Source: Silene conica
Lineage: Eukaryota > Streptophyta > Magnoliopsida > Caryophyllales > Caryophyllaceae
Length of the DNA: 64,000 nucleotides
Direction of reading: 5' to 3'
Assembly: GCA_029255685.2 (NCBI GenBank)
Contig: CM055312.2
Location: 15,090,649-15,154,648 of the forward strand
Made by a program: the position numbers and the translations under genes. Every line of letters starts with the position of its first letter. Position 1 is the stretch's first letter. The notes under the pieces were generated by a model. The model was not told where the DNA came from, ran no database searches, and saw nothing but the letters and a program-made list of their open reading frames with translations. Of the stretch, positions 13,525-23,579 are shown piece after piece.

Positions 13525-14512
13525 GTGAAAATTGTAAATTACCACCTAATATTTAGCGTATTTTACAAACTACCACCCCGTCTTTGATTTATAATAAATA
13601 ACCACCTACATTATATGATATATATCCGAACTTACCGTATTTTGTTTCCGATCAACATTTACCATAATTTTCGACTTATTAAGTGAATAAATTATGAAAT
13701 GACTATAATACCCTTATTTTTATCCCTCCAAACACACCTTGGTCATAACCATCTAATTAAACTTCTCCCTCCAGGCAGTCCAGTAACATCATCCGTCCCA
13801 CCACCTACTTGCCGCCGCTACCGCCTCACCCAAAGCTTCTCTCACAACCTTTTCACCAATCGACACCGCACCGCTAAACTATGCTTATTGTCTTATTACA
13901 ATTTGCACAACCAGATTTGCCACCTTCTTCACCACTAGTCGATCTCCAACTTGTCGCCCACCATCACCCGAACCCACGAAATGACGAAATACCTAGATCT
14001 GGGGTTGTTGGTGGTGTAAACGGTTTCATATAGGTTGGGGTTGTTTTTGAGAGGTTTATTAAAGGTTTTGTGGGTCGGGCGACGAGTGAACTTTGCGGTG
14101 AATGAGGTGGTGAGTAGATGGTGGGACATGTGAGGTGGCGGTGGCAAGCGATGGTTTGAGTTTGTTGTTGTTGTTGTTGTCGGTGGAGGCAGCTTAATGA
14201 GAATATAAGCCAAGCAAGTTGACAGTTTCATAAATGATAAAGTTTGTTTGCTGATGACAATTTGATGATGATCATGACTACTGATTATTGTGGTGTTGGG
14301 AATACTTGAGATTAAAAATAAGGGTATTTTGGTCTTTTTAGAGTATATTAATTTAACTAGCCGAGACTTGAATAAAATGATGATCGGCAATGAAATATGG
14401 TGGAAGTTCGGATATTTACCATGTTATGTAGGTGGTTATTCGTAATAAATCAAATACAAGGTGGTAGTTTGTAAAATACGGTAAATAGTTGGTGGTAATT
14501 AACAATTTTCGC
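13525..14512. mobile_element. Mutator-like element (MULE), 988 bp, long terminal inverted repeats
   Basis: Terminal inverted repeats of roughly 110 bp run inward from 13525 and 14512; both contain ATTTTACAAACTACCACC (right one reversed). Flanks are a 9 bp duplication with one mismatch: TAATAATAA (13516-13524) and TAATTATAA (14513-14521). Long TIRs plus a 9 bp target duplication are the Mutator hallmark. No transposase is encoded. The GC-richer interior (13700-14330) holds a 151-codon frame on the minus strand (14390-13935) rich in Pro/Thr. It could be a captured gene fragment (Pack-MULE), but no parent gene is recognised. Confidence 0.8.
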
Positions 14513-14521
14513 TAATTATAA

Positions 14522-15421
14522 TAGGGTATTGTTCAATCATGGACCAGTTTTATTTAATCATGGACATGATTGACCATAATAACCCTATCTTTTCACAACA
14601 TTTACAATCTTATTTCACCTTCTCACCCTAAAAAAATCAAACATCATGGAAATAGCCATGACAGAAATGAATGGATCCAGACATTAAACAGTGTCAACAA
14701 TAGGTCTCATAATCCGTATGAGAATTTTGTTGTATGGATGTAGTTTAACAAGATTTTCTTCAAGCATCTTTAAAGGCAATTCCTTGACTATTTTCCCCTA
14801 TTCCCGATCTCCCTTCGCGAAGAAGTTGAAGATTTTTAACTTGATAGAAAATGAAGAACAAGGATTCAAACCATTGAAGTCATTGTACAACTCCTTCTAG
14901 GTATGCACTTTATGCGAATTCCAATGCCACAGTAAATTCATTGATGTAAAGCTGCGAGGACTAACAATTTCTTGATTACTTTACTTTATGTGATATCAAT
15001 TTGTTCTCTCAATGAACATCCTACAAATCTAATATTATTGTGACAGGATTCAATCGAAATAACAATCGAAAAAAGAAGAATAAGGAAGAAAATGAACAAA
15101 ACAGAAAACGATTTAAAAAAACCCTAATTTAATTAGTCTAAATCATTTTTTTAATTTCATATAATATAATTGATACGAGAAATAGCATCCATAATTGTGT
15201 GGTTTTGACGGATTTGAAAGTTTTGATTAATTTTGTGGAAAGAATTAGAGAGTGGTTTTTTTTTTTTTTTTTTTTTTTTTTTTGTGAGCAAATGGTATAG
15301 AATGGAAAAGTAATGAAAAAAAGTTCATAGATGAGTAAAACTCGTATATAAATGAGCAATTACGATAATAATTAGGAAAAATTGAAGAGTCCATTGTTAA
15401 CTTGTTAAAACCAAAATAGGA
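14522..15421. other. No gene recognised; includes a 28-base T tract at 15256-15283
   Basis: Short ORFs at 14691-14900 and 15138-15359 carry no recognisable domain. Around 14521-14587 an imperfect palindrome (ATAGGGT...ACCCTAT) may be a very small inverted-repeat element. Otherwise unassigned. Confidence 0.5.
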
Positions 15422-15431
15422 TAATTAAAGG

Positions 15432-16220
15432 GTCGTGCTTTTTCACATACGGATTTTACTTTTTCACATACGACTTTTACATTTTTACCCTTATCATTTT
15501 TTTATTTCTTCTACCCAATTGATTTTTTCCCTTCCCTCATTCATTAACCACTATTACAATCTTCATTCAATAGCCCTTGCTTTGATCCGTCCAACTAATT
15601 CACATATTCAAGATTTATGTTGATGCCTAATTATAACTTCTTTTGTCTAATTATTGATTAATAACTATAACACCACTTTCATGTTGATACATGATTGCAT
15701 CCGATAAAACAAATGAATGTTGGGTACTTATCTCTTATTGTGTTGATTGCTTCTGGGCAAAGGAGGTTGTTCGTTGATGATGCATTATACATGAATGTTG
15801 AGGACTTGTGTATTATTCAATGAGTTGACTATAATAAGTTGTAGTTCATTAATTCGCAACCCGAACTAGCTTTCGTCCCCAACGCACTACTCAAAATTAT
15901 CATTCACTGCTCTAACCACACCTCCCACAAACTTATAAACCCTAATTGGTAAAAATTGATAAACAAGTAAAAATATATTTTCCACTAATTGATAAACCCT
16001 AATAATTTCACTAAAACATATTAATAATTATTAAACAATAAAATTAATCCACTAATTAGAAAATTATATCCCATTGTTCAAGTTTTTGGAGCAATGAGAT
16101 TTAGTTTTAGAGAAAAAAAATGTATATAGAAGAGTGGTTTATGAAAAAGGGTATGATATGGAAAGTTTATGAAAAAGTGTATGTGAAAGAGTAAAATCCG
16201 TATGTGAAAAAGTAATTCCG
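15432..16220. mobile_element. Inverted-repeat DNA element, about 790 bp, no transposase
   Basis: Both ends carry TTTTTCACATACGGATTTTA (right end reversed), giving TIRs of about 50 bp. Flanking sequences are TAATTAAAGG (15422-15431) and TAATTAAAAGG (16221-16231), a likely 9-10 bp target duplication with one indel. Size and flank length suggest a non-autonomous Mutator-like element. The ORF 15435-15623 is a low-complexity read through the left TIR. Confidence 0.65.
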
Positions 16221-16231
16221 TAATTAAAAGG

Positions 16232-16830
16232 TAGAAATGTAAGTCTACCCGATACACTCACACACTCATGATTCCATAAGCCACCCTAACGCCACTAACG
16301 TTCTATTATTTCATGTTTAACACTAGATTCGCGGGTAGATTTGTTTTGGACCCGGACACGTTGGATATGGGTATGGGTCCAACAATTTTAGGCCCTTTTG
16401 GGTATGAGTCGGGTACGTCCCCAAGGTAGGTGTGGGTATGGGTTGTCGAAATTCGATTGGACCCAACCCGTTGTCATCCGTAGTTGTAGGTCAGTGGTGG
16501 ACGAGTTTGTAGCGGAAATGCAGAGTTGGGTGTAAAGCTGAGGTGAAAATGGTATTGAAAGTGTCGAGTAAAACCGAAAAAGGATCTAAATGCAGCTAAT
16601 ATATAGCGAGCACTAAAAAACAAGGGGTTTTGGCAATATAGCTGAGAAAGACATGAGAAAGTGACCCATGAGAGAAACTCTACTACTGAGTAGTGAGTCA
16701 GTGAGCAATATCTTGTATAAGTGACACAGTCAAACCATTATTGTAAGACGGTCAAACCCGAAAAAGAGACGCAGAAAGTGAGTGCCTGTACTGCCCATCA
16801 ACGTAACTGTAGCACCAATCCATCATTTAG
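16232..16830. other. Intergenic DNA upstream of MIR390
   Basis: No ORF or repeat boundary supported. The last few hundred bases before the TATA box presumably hold the MIR390 promoter, but I cannot name individual binding sites with confidence. Confidence 0.5.
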
Positions 16831-16841
16831 CTGCTAGCTGC

Positions 16842-16849
16842 TATAAATA
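16842..16849 (+). promoter_or_regulatory. TATA box of MIR390
   Basis: TATAAATA lies about 60 bases before the hairpin. The usual spacing puts the transcription start near 16870-16880, so the hairpin would sit close to the 5' end of the primary transcript, as is common for plant MIR genes. Confidence 0.6.
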
Positions 16850-16907
16850 CATACATACATATACATACCCATGAATCTAATCTATGATAATGAGGGATAA
16901 TTCTATG

Positions 16908-16928
16908 AAGCTCAGGAGGGATAGCGCC
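16908..16928 (+). ncRNA. MIR390: mature miR390 (21 nt)
   Basis: The first 20 bases are AAGCTCAGGAGGGATAGCGC and the 21st is C, identical to the canonical miR390. It has the 5' A favoured by AGO7. In the duplex with the star strand, position 1 (A opposite C) and position 11 (G opposite A) are unpaired and position 3 is a G:U pair. The position 11 mismatch is a known AGO7 selection feature. Confidence 0.96.
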
Positions 16929-16974
16929 AAGGATACTCTGCCTATATTGTACTGAACGGCTTAGTTATCGTTAG

Positions 16975-16995
16975 CGCTATCCATCCTGAGTTCCA
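16975..16995 (+). ncRNA. MIR390: miR390* (star strand)
   Basis: Begins CGCTATCCATCCTGAGTTCC and ends in A. Pairing with the mature strand leaves 2-nt 3' overhangs, as expected for DCL1 products. From memory of the Arabidopsis star sequence it differs by one base near the 3' end (C for T), which unpairs the first base of the mature strand. Confidence 0.9.
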
Positions 16996-17223
16996 TGGCT
17001 TTCTTTTCCTCTTCTTCTCATCAATTCATCTTATTCAAAACAACTTACTTCTTCTTGCATTTCCACCAAAACTATGTATAATATTATGACTTCACTTCTT
17101 CCGAGTACCCATTGTTATTCTATTGAGCTAAAATGTAGTTGAAATTAGAGAAACCAACACCTGATTTTATTTAAATAATTAATATAATTATTCTAGTAGC
17201 TCAAAGTCTCAAACTACAACCTC

Positions 17224-17691
17224 TCATTCTATTAACTTGTTCACTGCAAATGGAGTTCATACTTTATTTTTTTCACTTTTCCAAGTGATTGCTCCAAAAG
17301 TGCTGTTCTTACTTCATAACAAACGGGGATGATGTAGAAAATGTTACACTATAGCTCACCCTTTTATGGTGTTTGGTAAATTTGAGTTCATTCAGAACCA
17401 CAAGTACGACCAAACCTGGTGGCGCCTCTAAACTGCTAGTGTAAACTCTTTTATCACCACTACACATATTAGTGAGTGTTCTTTGTACCGTGAGTCCGTG
17501 ACTAGCTGTCCAAATCTCCAAGATATAACTATTGAAGGGTAATTCAAGTTCGATATCAAGTCACTTGAATGACTGCTACAGGAAAATCCCTTGGGAAGTT
17601 TACCAGCGACTAGCTTTATGCTACTTAGGTTGTACCCAACGCAGCACAAAAACTTGTAATAGTCGACAGATTCCATTTCATAAACCAGTCC
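17224..17691 (-). pseudogene. Subtilase pseudogene, last exon, 3' part (Fn3-like domain)
   Basis: Reads GLVYEMESVDYYKFLCCVGY and SSDLISNLNYPSIVIS, then a frameshift near 17500 into a frame with QRTLTNMCSGD, YTSSLEAPPG and VSYSVTFS. It continues in a third frame with FGAITWKSEKNKV, a stop at 17257-17259, TPFAVN, and an end near 17224. The domain order matches the plant subtilase C-terminus. Confidence 0.88.
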
Positions 17692-18233
17692 TGTTGGCAA
17701 TTTAAGTGTAATTACTTATTCATTTTTGCGTATTTTGGGTTTGGTTCAAAGACGGACGAACTTATAAATAATAAAGCTAGTTCGGGAAGTACGGTGTGTA
17801 CACTAGTTTATTATTTACAAATTCGCTGTATAGTTGCCTTGCGAACCACTATGCGTTGGCGCCAAATAATTTATCCGAATAAAACGGATTTTGGCGGTTG
17901 ATTTCGAAGAGTTGCGACTCTTCAGAAATCTGACTAAATCCTTCCCTTTTTCCCTTCATTTCCCTATATATATATCGGACGAAATGAATCAGATTTTTCC
18001 TAAGAGAAAAACTGCTGAAAATTCTTCTTGAACAGAAAAAAAAATTGCAGATCAATACTTCGAAATTACATCTCTGTTTTCTTACCCAAAACCGAGGAAC
18101 ACCGTCTTATCTCTTTAGAAAATTCGAAACATCCAAGACATTCATATACGGGACAAATTGTTCTATAAGGAAAGCTTTGCGATTCGATGTTGTTTTCATT
18201 GTCTTAAATTTCTTTGACAGTATATTTCTAACA
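17692..18233. mobile_element. Solo LTR, 542 bp, inside the subtilase exon
   Basis: Starts TGTTGGCAATTT and ends TTTCTAACA, the usual TG...CA with a short inverted repeat. It is flanked by a perfect 5 bp duplication AGTCC (17687-17691 and 18234-18238). Removing it rejoins the GLVYE motif. A TATA-like run CTATATATATAT (about 17964) suggests plus-strand transcription. TGTTGG ends and size suggest a Copia element, but no internal region remains to prove it. Confidence 0.9.
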
Positions 18234-18348
18234 AGTCCTGGTCTTAGCCCCTTTGTTTTGCTCACTAACGCTGCGCCAAGGTCATAAGGTGTAGCCACTT
18301 CTCCGGTTGCCGTGGCTATTGGCCTTTTCATGTTGTTACTTGGGATGG
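18234..18348 (-). pseudogene. Subtilase pseudogene, last exon, 5' part
   Basis: Starts after acceptor GACAG with PSNNMKRPIATATG and GEVATPYDLGAALV, the conserved run before GLVYE. It is cut at 18234 by the solo LTR; the 5 bp AGTCC at 18234-18238 is the target duplication. It continues at 17691. Confidence 0.88.
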
Positions 18349-18894
<546 letters not shown>

Positions 18895-19082
18895 CTACAA
18901 AAAAAAATGAACTGTCAGGTATATTTTCCACTTTGTTCCGCCATGTAAAAATAACAACGAAAATCAAATATTACTAAGCCCGTGAAAAATCACGCGGTTG
19001 TATACACTTATTTTTAAAGATGTAAAATTCTACTTATTTGAATATGTGTATTTTTTAAAAATGAAAAATAAATAATATAATA

Positions 19083-19341
19083 CTTCCTCCATTCCAATCA
19101 ATTCTATACATTTCACTTTTCGGAACTATTCATAAGTCGAGTGAATTTTCGACACAACTTCTAATATATAACATAAAAGATAGTCATGTGAGATCTTGTT
19201 TAAATTGTTTTACTGAGTATATTGTGAATATTAAATTTTTTTAATTTTTATCTATACGTAACTAAAGATATTAACGAAAGAAAACGGTTATTGGCAAACG
19301 TGAATAAAGTAAATGTATAGAATTGATTGGAATGGAGGAAG
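19083..19341. mobile_element. Stowaway-type MITE (259 bp)
   Basis: The terminal inverted repeats begin CTTCCTCCATTCCAATCAAT (right end reversed) and are flanked by TA on both sides (19081-19082 and 19342-19343). TIR and target match Tc1/mariner Stowaway elements. It is nested in Helitron H5 and has no coding. Confidence 0.92.
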
Positions 19342-19480
19342 TACAAATTTACAGTTTATCAAATAAATTAAAATAAACAACCTTAAAATAAATTAAAATA
19401 AAAGATAAATTAACTTAGAAAAGGTTCTAATACAAATTAAAATAGAATACGGTATCAAATAAGAAAAATCTAAGATAAAT

Positions 19481-19705
19481 TTATAGTTTATCGAAAATCC
19501 CCTTATAAACAACGTTACATGTTTTATTAGTCACTACTTTCTCTTCATCTTGAAGGACCTTCAGACCCTTCTTACTTGTAACCCTAGAAAAGGTAACGTA
19601 CAATTGGGCATGGGTAAATACTGCTCTAGGAAGATAAAGTCCAACGCGGGATAGAGATTGCCCTTGACTTTTGTTAATATTTATAAATATTCTCAAGCAA
19701 TACAA
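19481..19705 (-). pseudogene. C-terminal fragment of Helitron RepHel (PIF1-like) helicase
   Basis: The frame contains INKSQGQSLSRVGLYLPRA and THAQLYVTFSRVTSKKGLKV, the last SF1B helicase motifs of Helitron-encoded Pif1-like proteins. These couple DNA unwinding to rolling-circle transposition. Only about 70 residues of a protein normally well over 1000 residues long remain. No HUH nuclease domain is found, so the copy is non-autonomous. Confidence 0.85.
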
Positions 19706-20352
19706 AATAATAATCGATCTGTTAAATATACAATCAGTCTGTTAAATATTTCTCAATTCTATTTCTAAATATTCTCAAGCAATACATCAAGCAATACAAA
19801 ATAATAATCGGTCTGTTAAATATTTCTCAAAATATTTCCTCAAAATTCTGTTAAATATTTCTAAATTTTAATAGTTATTAAATTTTTTTCAATATTCCTA
19901 TGACTATTAAAGTACATGATTGAAGACTATTAAAGTATTAAAGTAATATTGTAGCTATTAAAGTAATATTGCAGCTATTAAAGTACGTGATTAAAGTATA
20001 TGACTATTAAAGTATATTTTAGTTATATCACAATTTAATAGTTTATTTCTAAATATTCCGTGATCGAAGATTCCGTGATTACGTTGATTAAAAAGGAACA
20101 TTACGTGATTATGTGATGTGTATGAAAGATTTCATAAATATTAAATATTACGTGATTATGTAATGTCATCCTAGGAATATCACGGTTGCTGACATGGCTA
20201 GTTTTAATTGGTCGAGAAAAATTGAAATTGTGAGAGTGAATGAGAGGGCTTGAAAAATGGTTTTCTGAAACCACATTGCGCCACATCAGCCATTTTACAT
20301 AATTCTTTAATATATATAATGATAATGATAATGATGATATAATGAATAATGT

Positions 20353-21338
20353 TGATTAGGAATTTGGGCCTATACTAAACCCGTTTATTATTAGGGATCT
20401 TATATTAGGGTTCTATTATCTGGAAGGTATCATATCAATGTAAGAAACACATCATTCAATGATACATCCATATGTCATTCTCCCTCTATATTCTCTAACA
20501 TGGTATCAGAGCCTCGCCTCTTTCTTGAGGACTCTTCAAATTACTCCCGCTTTTTTTACCGGTGGGTGGCCGGAAAATTACACCCACCGGTAGGATATTC
20601 AATCAAAAACACAGAAGTATTAAATTTTCTCAATCACAAAAAAAAACAACTCATATTTATTATTAGTCTTGTGCGTTTTTACAATAATGGTGGAATACAT
20701 AATGATTTCCTATAACAATCCTTTTTCTTTGACATCTGATTTAGTTCTTCAATTTGTTCAAGGTGGTACAAAAGTTGACTGGCGAGTTACGCAATCAAAA
20801 TCACCAAGATGGTGGTCTAAATTTATTTGGAGTTCGAAAACTTAACGTTCTCCAGATCTTGAATTTTTAACGGATAAATTTCCGTCTTACTGATATTTGT
20901 CAGGTTCGATAGAGTTCCTGCAAATTAACTCATTCTTCCGACAAGTCCGAAAAAATTAACGTTCTTGTTCGGAGCCTTTCTTGCGAGTCTTAACACTCGT
21001 TTATCTTACCAACCTTGCGGAAATGAAGTTTTAAATGAAGACGAGAAGACACGGATTTTGATTTTCTTTTGATTTTGTGTTTTCCTTGTTTTTCTTATGT
21101 TTTTCGCTTTTGTTTTTTCTCTAATCGTAAAGTTCGTCCTACGTACTGCTTTTACGATTGTGGGAAGGTATTAAGAATTGGGCTTATACTAGGCCCGTCT
21201 ATTATTAGGGTTTCTTATATTAGGGTTCTATTATATGGAAGGTATTATAAATACCTCGTCATATCAATGTAAGAAACACATCATTCAGTAATACATCCAT
21301 TTGATCCATATGTCATTCTCCCTCTATATTCTGTAACA
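20353..21338 (+). mobile_element. TRIM element (miniature LTR retrotransposon), 986 bp
   Basis: Short LTRs at 20353-20500 (148 bp) and 21169-21338 (170 bp) share TTATTATTAGGG, AATGTAAGAAACACATCATT and TGTCATTCTCCCTCTATATT. The left LTR ends CTAACA and is followed at once by TGGTATCAGAGCC (20501-20513), a primer-binding site for initiator tRNA-Met. A purine tract (GTGGGAAGG) precedes the right LTR. The flanks AATGT and AATAT are a likely 5 bp duplication with one mismatch. The 668 bp interior has no retroelement ORF. Size class and structure define a TRIM, probably Copia-related. Confidence 0.88.
20501..20513 (+). other. Primer-binding site of the TRIM element
   Basis: TGGTATCAGAGCC directly after the left LTR, complementary to the 3' end of plant initiator tRNA-Met. 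Confidence 0.85.
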
Positions 21339-21535
21339 AATATACCTTGATAAGGTTTGAACAATCAGGCACATGGCCTCTTGATGAGAAATTAGGGATG
21401 ACAGGTGCTGGTTTATGAGACAAAATTGTTCTTGTTGCTAAGATAGTTCCGTAAGGATTCCTATGAAAGTAACTAGTTTTATGCTTGTGCAAAAAATACG
21501 CACGGGTTGAGATATATTAATTGATACGACACTAA

Positions 21536-21830
21536 GGGCTTGTTTGGTTGACATAGGGGAACTAAAGTTCCCGGGAACTTCAAGATCACATGAATTTCCA
21601 ATTCATGTGAATTCGCAAAAAGTGTTTGGTTCGCATATGGGAAGTTAATTCATGCGGGAAGTTCTATTGACCAAGGGGGGACTTGGTGAGTAACTTCCCA
21701 TATAATGGAGGAAGTAAATTCATGTGGGAAGTTCTACTTCCCATGATATTGGCAACCAAACAACAACATAATTTTACACTTCCCGGGAAGTTCAACATCC
21801 CATGATTTTAATGGGTAACCAAACAAGCCC
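21536..21830. mobile_element. Tourist-like (PIF/Harbinger) MITE, 295 bp
   Basis: TIRs GGGCTTGTTTGGTT and reversed AACCAAACAAGCCC, flanked by TAA on both sides (21533-21535, 21831-21833). The 3 bp TAA target and GGG-starting TIR fit PIF/Harbinger. The interior is palindrome-rich with repeated GGGAAGTT/AACTTCCC. Confidence 0.9.
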
Positions 21831-21997
21831 TAAATTGATGAAACTTAGCCGAGATGTAACATGTCATAAGAAACTAATTAAGAATATTAGCAATAAGAAC
21901 ATACAAAACTGATGATAATTATCTTTTTATTGACTCATTTCAACTGTAATATACAGAGTAAAATATAAATATTTTCTCCGTTCATTTGGATTTCATA

Positions 21998-22350
21998 TCT
22001 ATATAAATATAGAAATATTTGAGGCATTCTAGTGAATCCATGTCATACATACAAGTTTTTTAAATCATTTAAAATTGGACCCACAACAAAGTTGAATTAA
22101 TTAATTAACGAATCATCGCGTATGATTATTTTTTGAATCTAAATGATTACACGTTTATAATTTTAATGTATATATTAAAATATAATGATGATATATACGT
22201 TATTATTAAATTAGGATTTACTAATAATATATATCACAATATATTATCAATATATTACAATGTATTAGGATTACTATTTAGTAAATGTTAATTATTTACG
22301 GCAATTTCTTAAAAGTATACCCGTGCAATTCTGCACGGGTCGAAAACTAG
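21998..22350 (+). mobile_element. Small non-autonomous Helitron H6 (353 bp)
   Basis: The 5' end is TCTATATAAATATAG at 21998 after A. The 3' hairpin CCCGTGCAATTCTGCACGGG is followed by TCGAAAACTAG (ending 22350) and T. No coding. It lies within the remnant intron region of the protease pseudogene. Confidence 0.8.
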
Positions 22351-22776
22351 TGTTTTATTAAAATACACTCATTTATATTAAACAAACGTACGAAATGCAA
22401 TTGAAAAGAGCATTTTTAGTTTATATAACATAAAATTAATGTGAGATTTATAAATATATTTTTATGATTTGTGAGCCATGTATATATTTCCGACGCTATG
22501 TAAAACATTAATTTTAAAGAACGAAATATAAGAATATTTCCTGAATTTAAGTGTCGGAAAGAAGATCCATTAATTAATGGAAGGAAAGAGATTAATTAAA
22601 TATATAAACAAAGTGGGGGTCCCACATAAATTAATGTTTTTTCACAAATAAACTTCAATGACCAATAGGAAGCCAAGAAATTCTATTCTTTTTATAGTAA
22701 AAGGATGTTGAGAGTAAGGAATCATATTAACATACATAGAGTTAGTCATATGCAATTGAATTTTAGATGGTCTCAC
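22351..22776. other. Non-coding stretch, remnant intron of the subtilase pseudogene
   Basis: No ORF or repeat end recognised between Helitron H6 and the PA-domain exon. Confidence 0.4.
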
Positions 22777-23013
22777 CGAGAAGACTTAATGTAGTCTGCG
22801 ATTCTCAAGCCATCATTTAACAATATTGTGGTCACCGGTAATGTACTGGAAATTATCGTATCAGGATCAAATTTGTGGACAATTCAAATCACACCCGCAA
22901 CTCCAACAGATTGCAGATGATCTATGTTGTATTGGTTATCAAATTCAAAGTTACACAACACAATCTTTCCTTTCACCCGATTCTGGTCATATTGAGACTC
23001 TAATAGACAAACT
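22777..23013 (-). pseudogene. Subtilase pseudogene, protease-associated domain exon
   Basis: The frame reads VKGKIVLC, then SVGVAGVI, a TGA stop at 22884-22886, and on to LPVTTILLNDGLRIADYIKS. This is the normal PA-domain pattern interrupted by one nonsense codon. The acceptor is TTCCTCAG before 23013 and the donor GTGAGA at 22776. The plus-strand ORF at 22826-23017 is its shadow. Confidence 0.85.
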
Positions 23014-23263
23014 CTGAGGAACCAAAAAATACAAGGCTTAACTTGAAATAGAAGACAAATATTAAATGGGTTAGAAGATTGGGCTAATGAATCAAATCAA
23101 AGGTAGAATTATAGTTTACTTGCTTTCATGCTCACTTCCATCAACAAGTTCATATATAAGGGAGTTCTTCTGAAGAGAAAAATTAATACCTTCCCCCTGA
23201 AATTATATACAGATAGTGTTATGTCGTTTAACGAGTGAAGCAATTAAAATTCATACTTTATAC

Positions 23264-23562
23264 CTTGATAACTTTCTGGTTGCCTAAGATAACCTTGGAC
23301 TCAAAGATTCGGTCAATAGTAGTTGCTCCAATTGTTATGATCCAAGGAGCATAATTGAAGATAGAATAAGGTGAGGGACCAGAATTCCCCGCCGCACAAA
23401 TTACAGTAATTCCTTTCTGAACAGGATGGAGTGCTCCAATTAGAATATGGTCTTTTAAAAAGGCCACTGGGATATTACTACCAATGGACAGAGACAAGAC
23501 ATCAATGCCATCTTGTATGGCGTCGTCAAATGCAGCTATAAACATTCTCAACCATGACCCAG
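23264..23562 (-). pseudogene. Subtilase pseudogene, S8 core exon
   Basis: A 97-codon open frame with AAFDDAIQDGIDVLSLSIG and AAGNSGPSP, the segment around the oxyanion-hole Asn. It ends QKVIK before a GTATAA donor at 23263-23262. The likely acceptor is GGTTAG before 23562. The sequence upstream (above 23580) is unrelated repeat, so the N-terminal exons are missing or displaced. Confidence 0.9.
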
Positions 23563-23579
23563 CTAACCAACTTGATCAA

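Larger units (their letters stand above)
16903..17000 (+). ncRNA. MIR390: MIR390 precursor hairpin
   Basis: Mature miR390 sits on the 5' arm (16908-16928) and its star strand on the 3' arm (16975-16995). The arms pair along the whole duplex and the stem continues into GATA/TATC and GGC/GCC pairs before a loop near 16943-16957. miR390 is a deeply conserved land-plant microRNA. It is loaded into ARGONAUTE7 and directs dual-site cleavage of TAS3 transcripts to make tasiARFs, which repress ARF2/3/4 in leaf polarity, phase change and lateral root growth. The RNA acts in trans, so no target is needed nearby. This is the best-supported functional gene in the window. It is surrounded by transposons and lies only about 230 bases from the end of the protease pseudogene on the opposite strand. 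Confidence 0.95.
18974..20322 (-). mobile_element. Helitron H5 with helicase relic
   Basis: The reversed 3' end at 18974 reads CCGCGTGATTTTTCACGGGC then TTAG (variant of CTAG) next to T on the minus strand. The 5' end lies in the GATAATGATAATGA microsatellite near 20322, where a minus-strand TC preceded by A starts TCATTATATATATTAAAG. The exact base is ambiguous. The element contains a Pif1-type helicase remnant at 19481-19705 in the same orientation and a Stowaway MITE at 19083-19341. It fills the gap between the PA and Ser exons of the protease pseudogene. Confidence 0.75.

Noticed and set aside
14691..14900. Small protein-coding gene
   Set aside because: 69 codons, no domain, no splice context or neighbour to support it.
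20501..20513. tRNA-Met gene
   Set aside because: Only the 13 bp primer-binding complement is present, directly after an LTR.
22826..23017. Plus-strand ORF over the PA-domain exon
   Set aside because: It is the antisense shadow of the minus-strand exon, which has the conserved motif VKGKIVLC.
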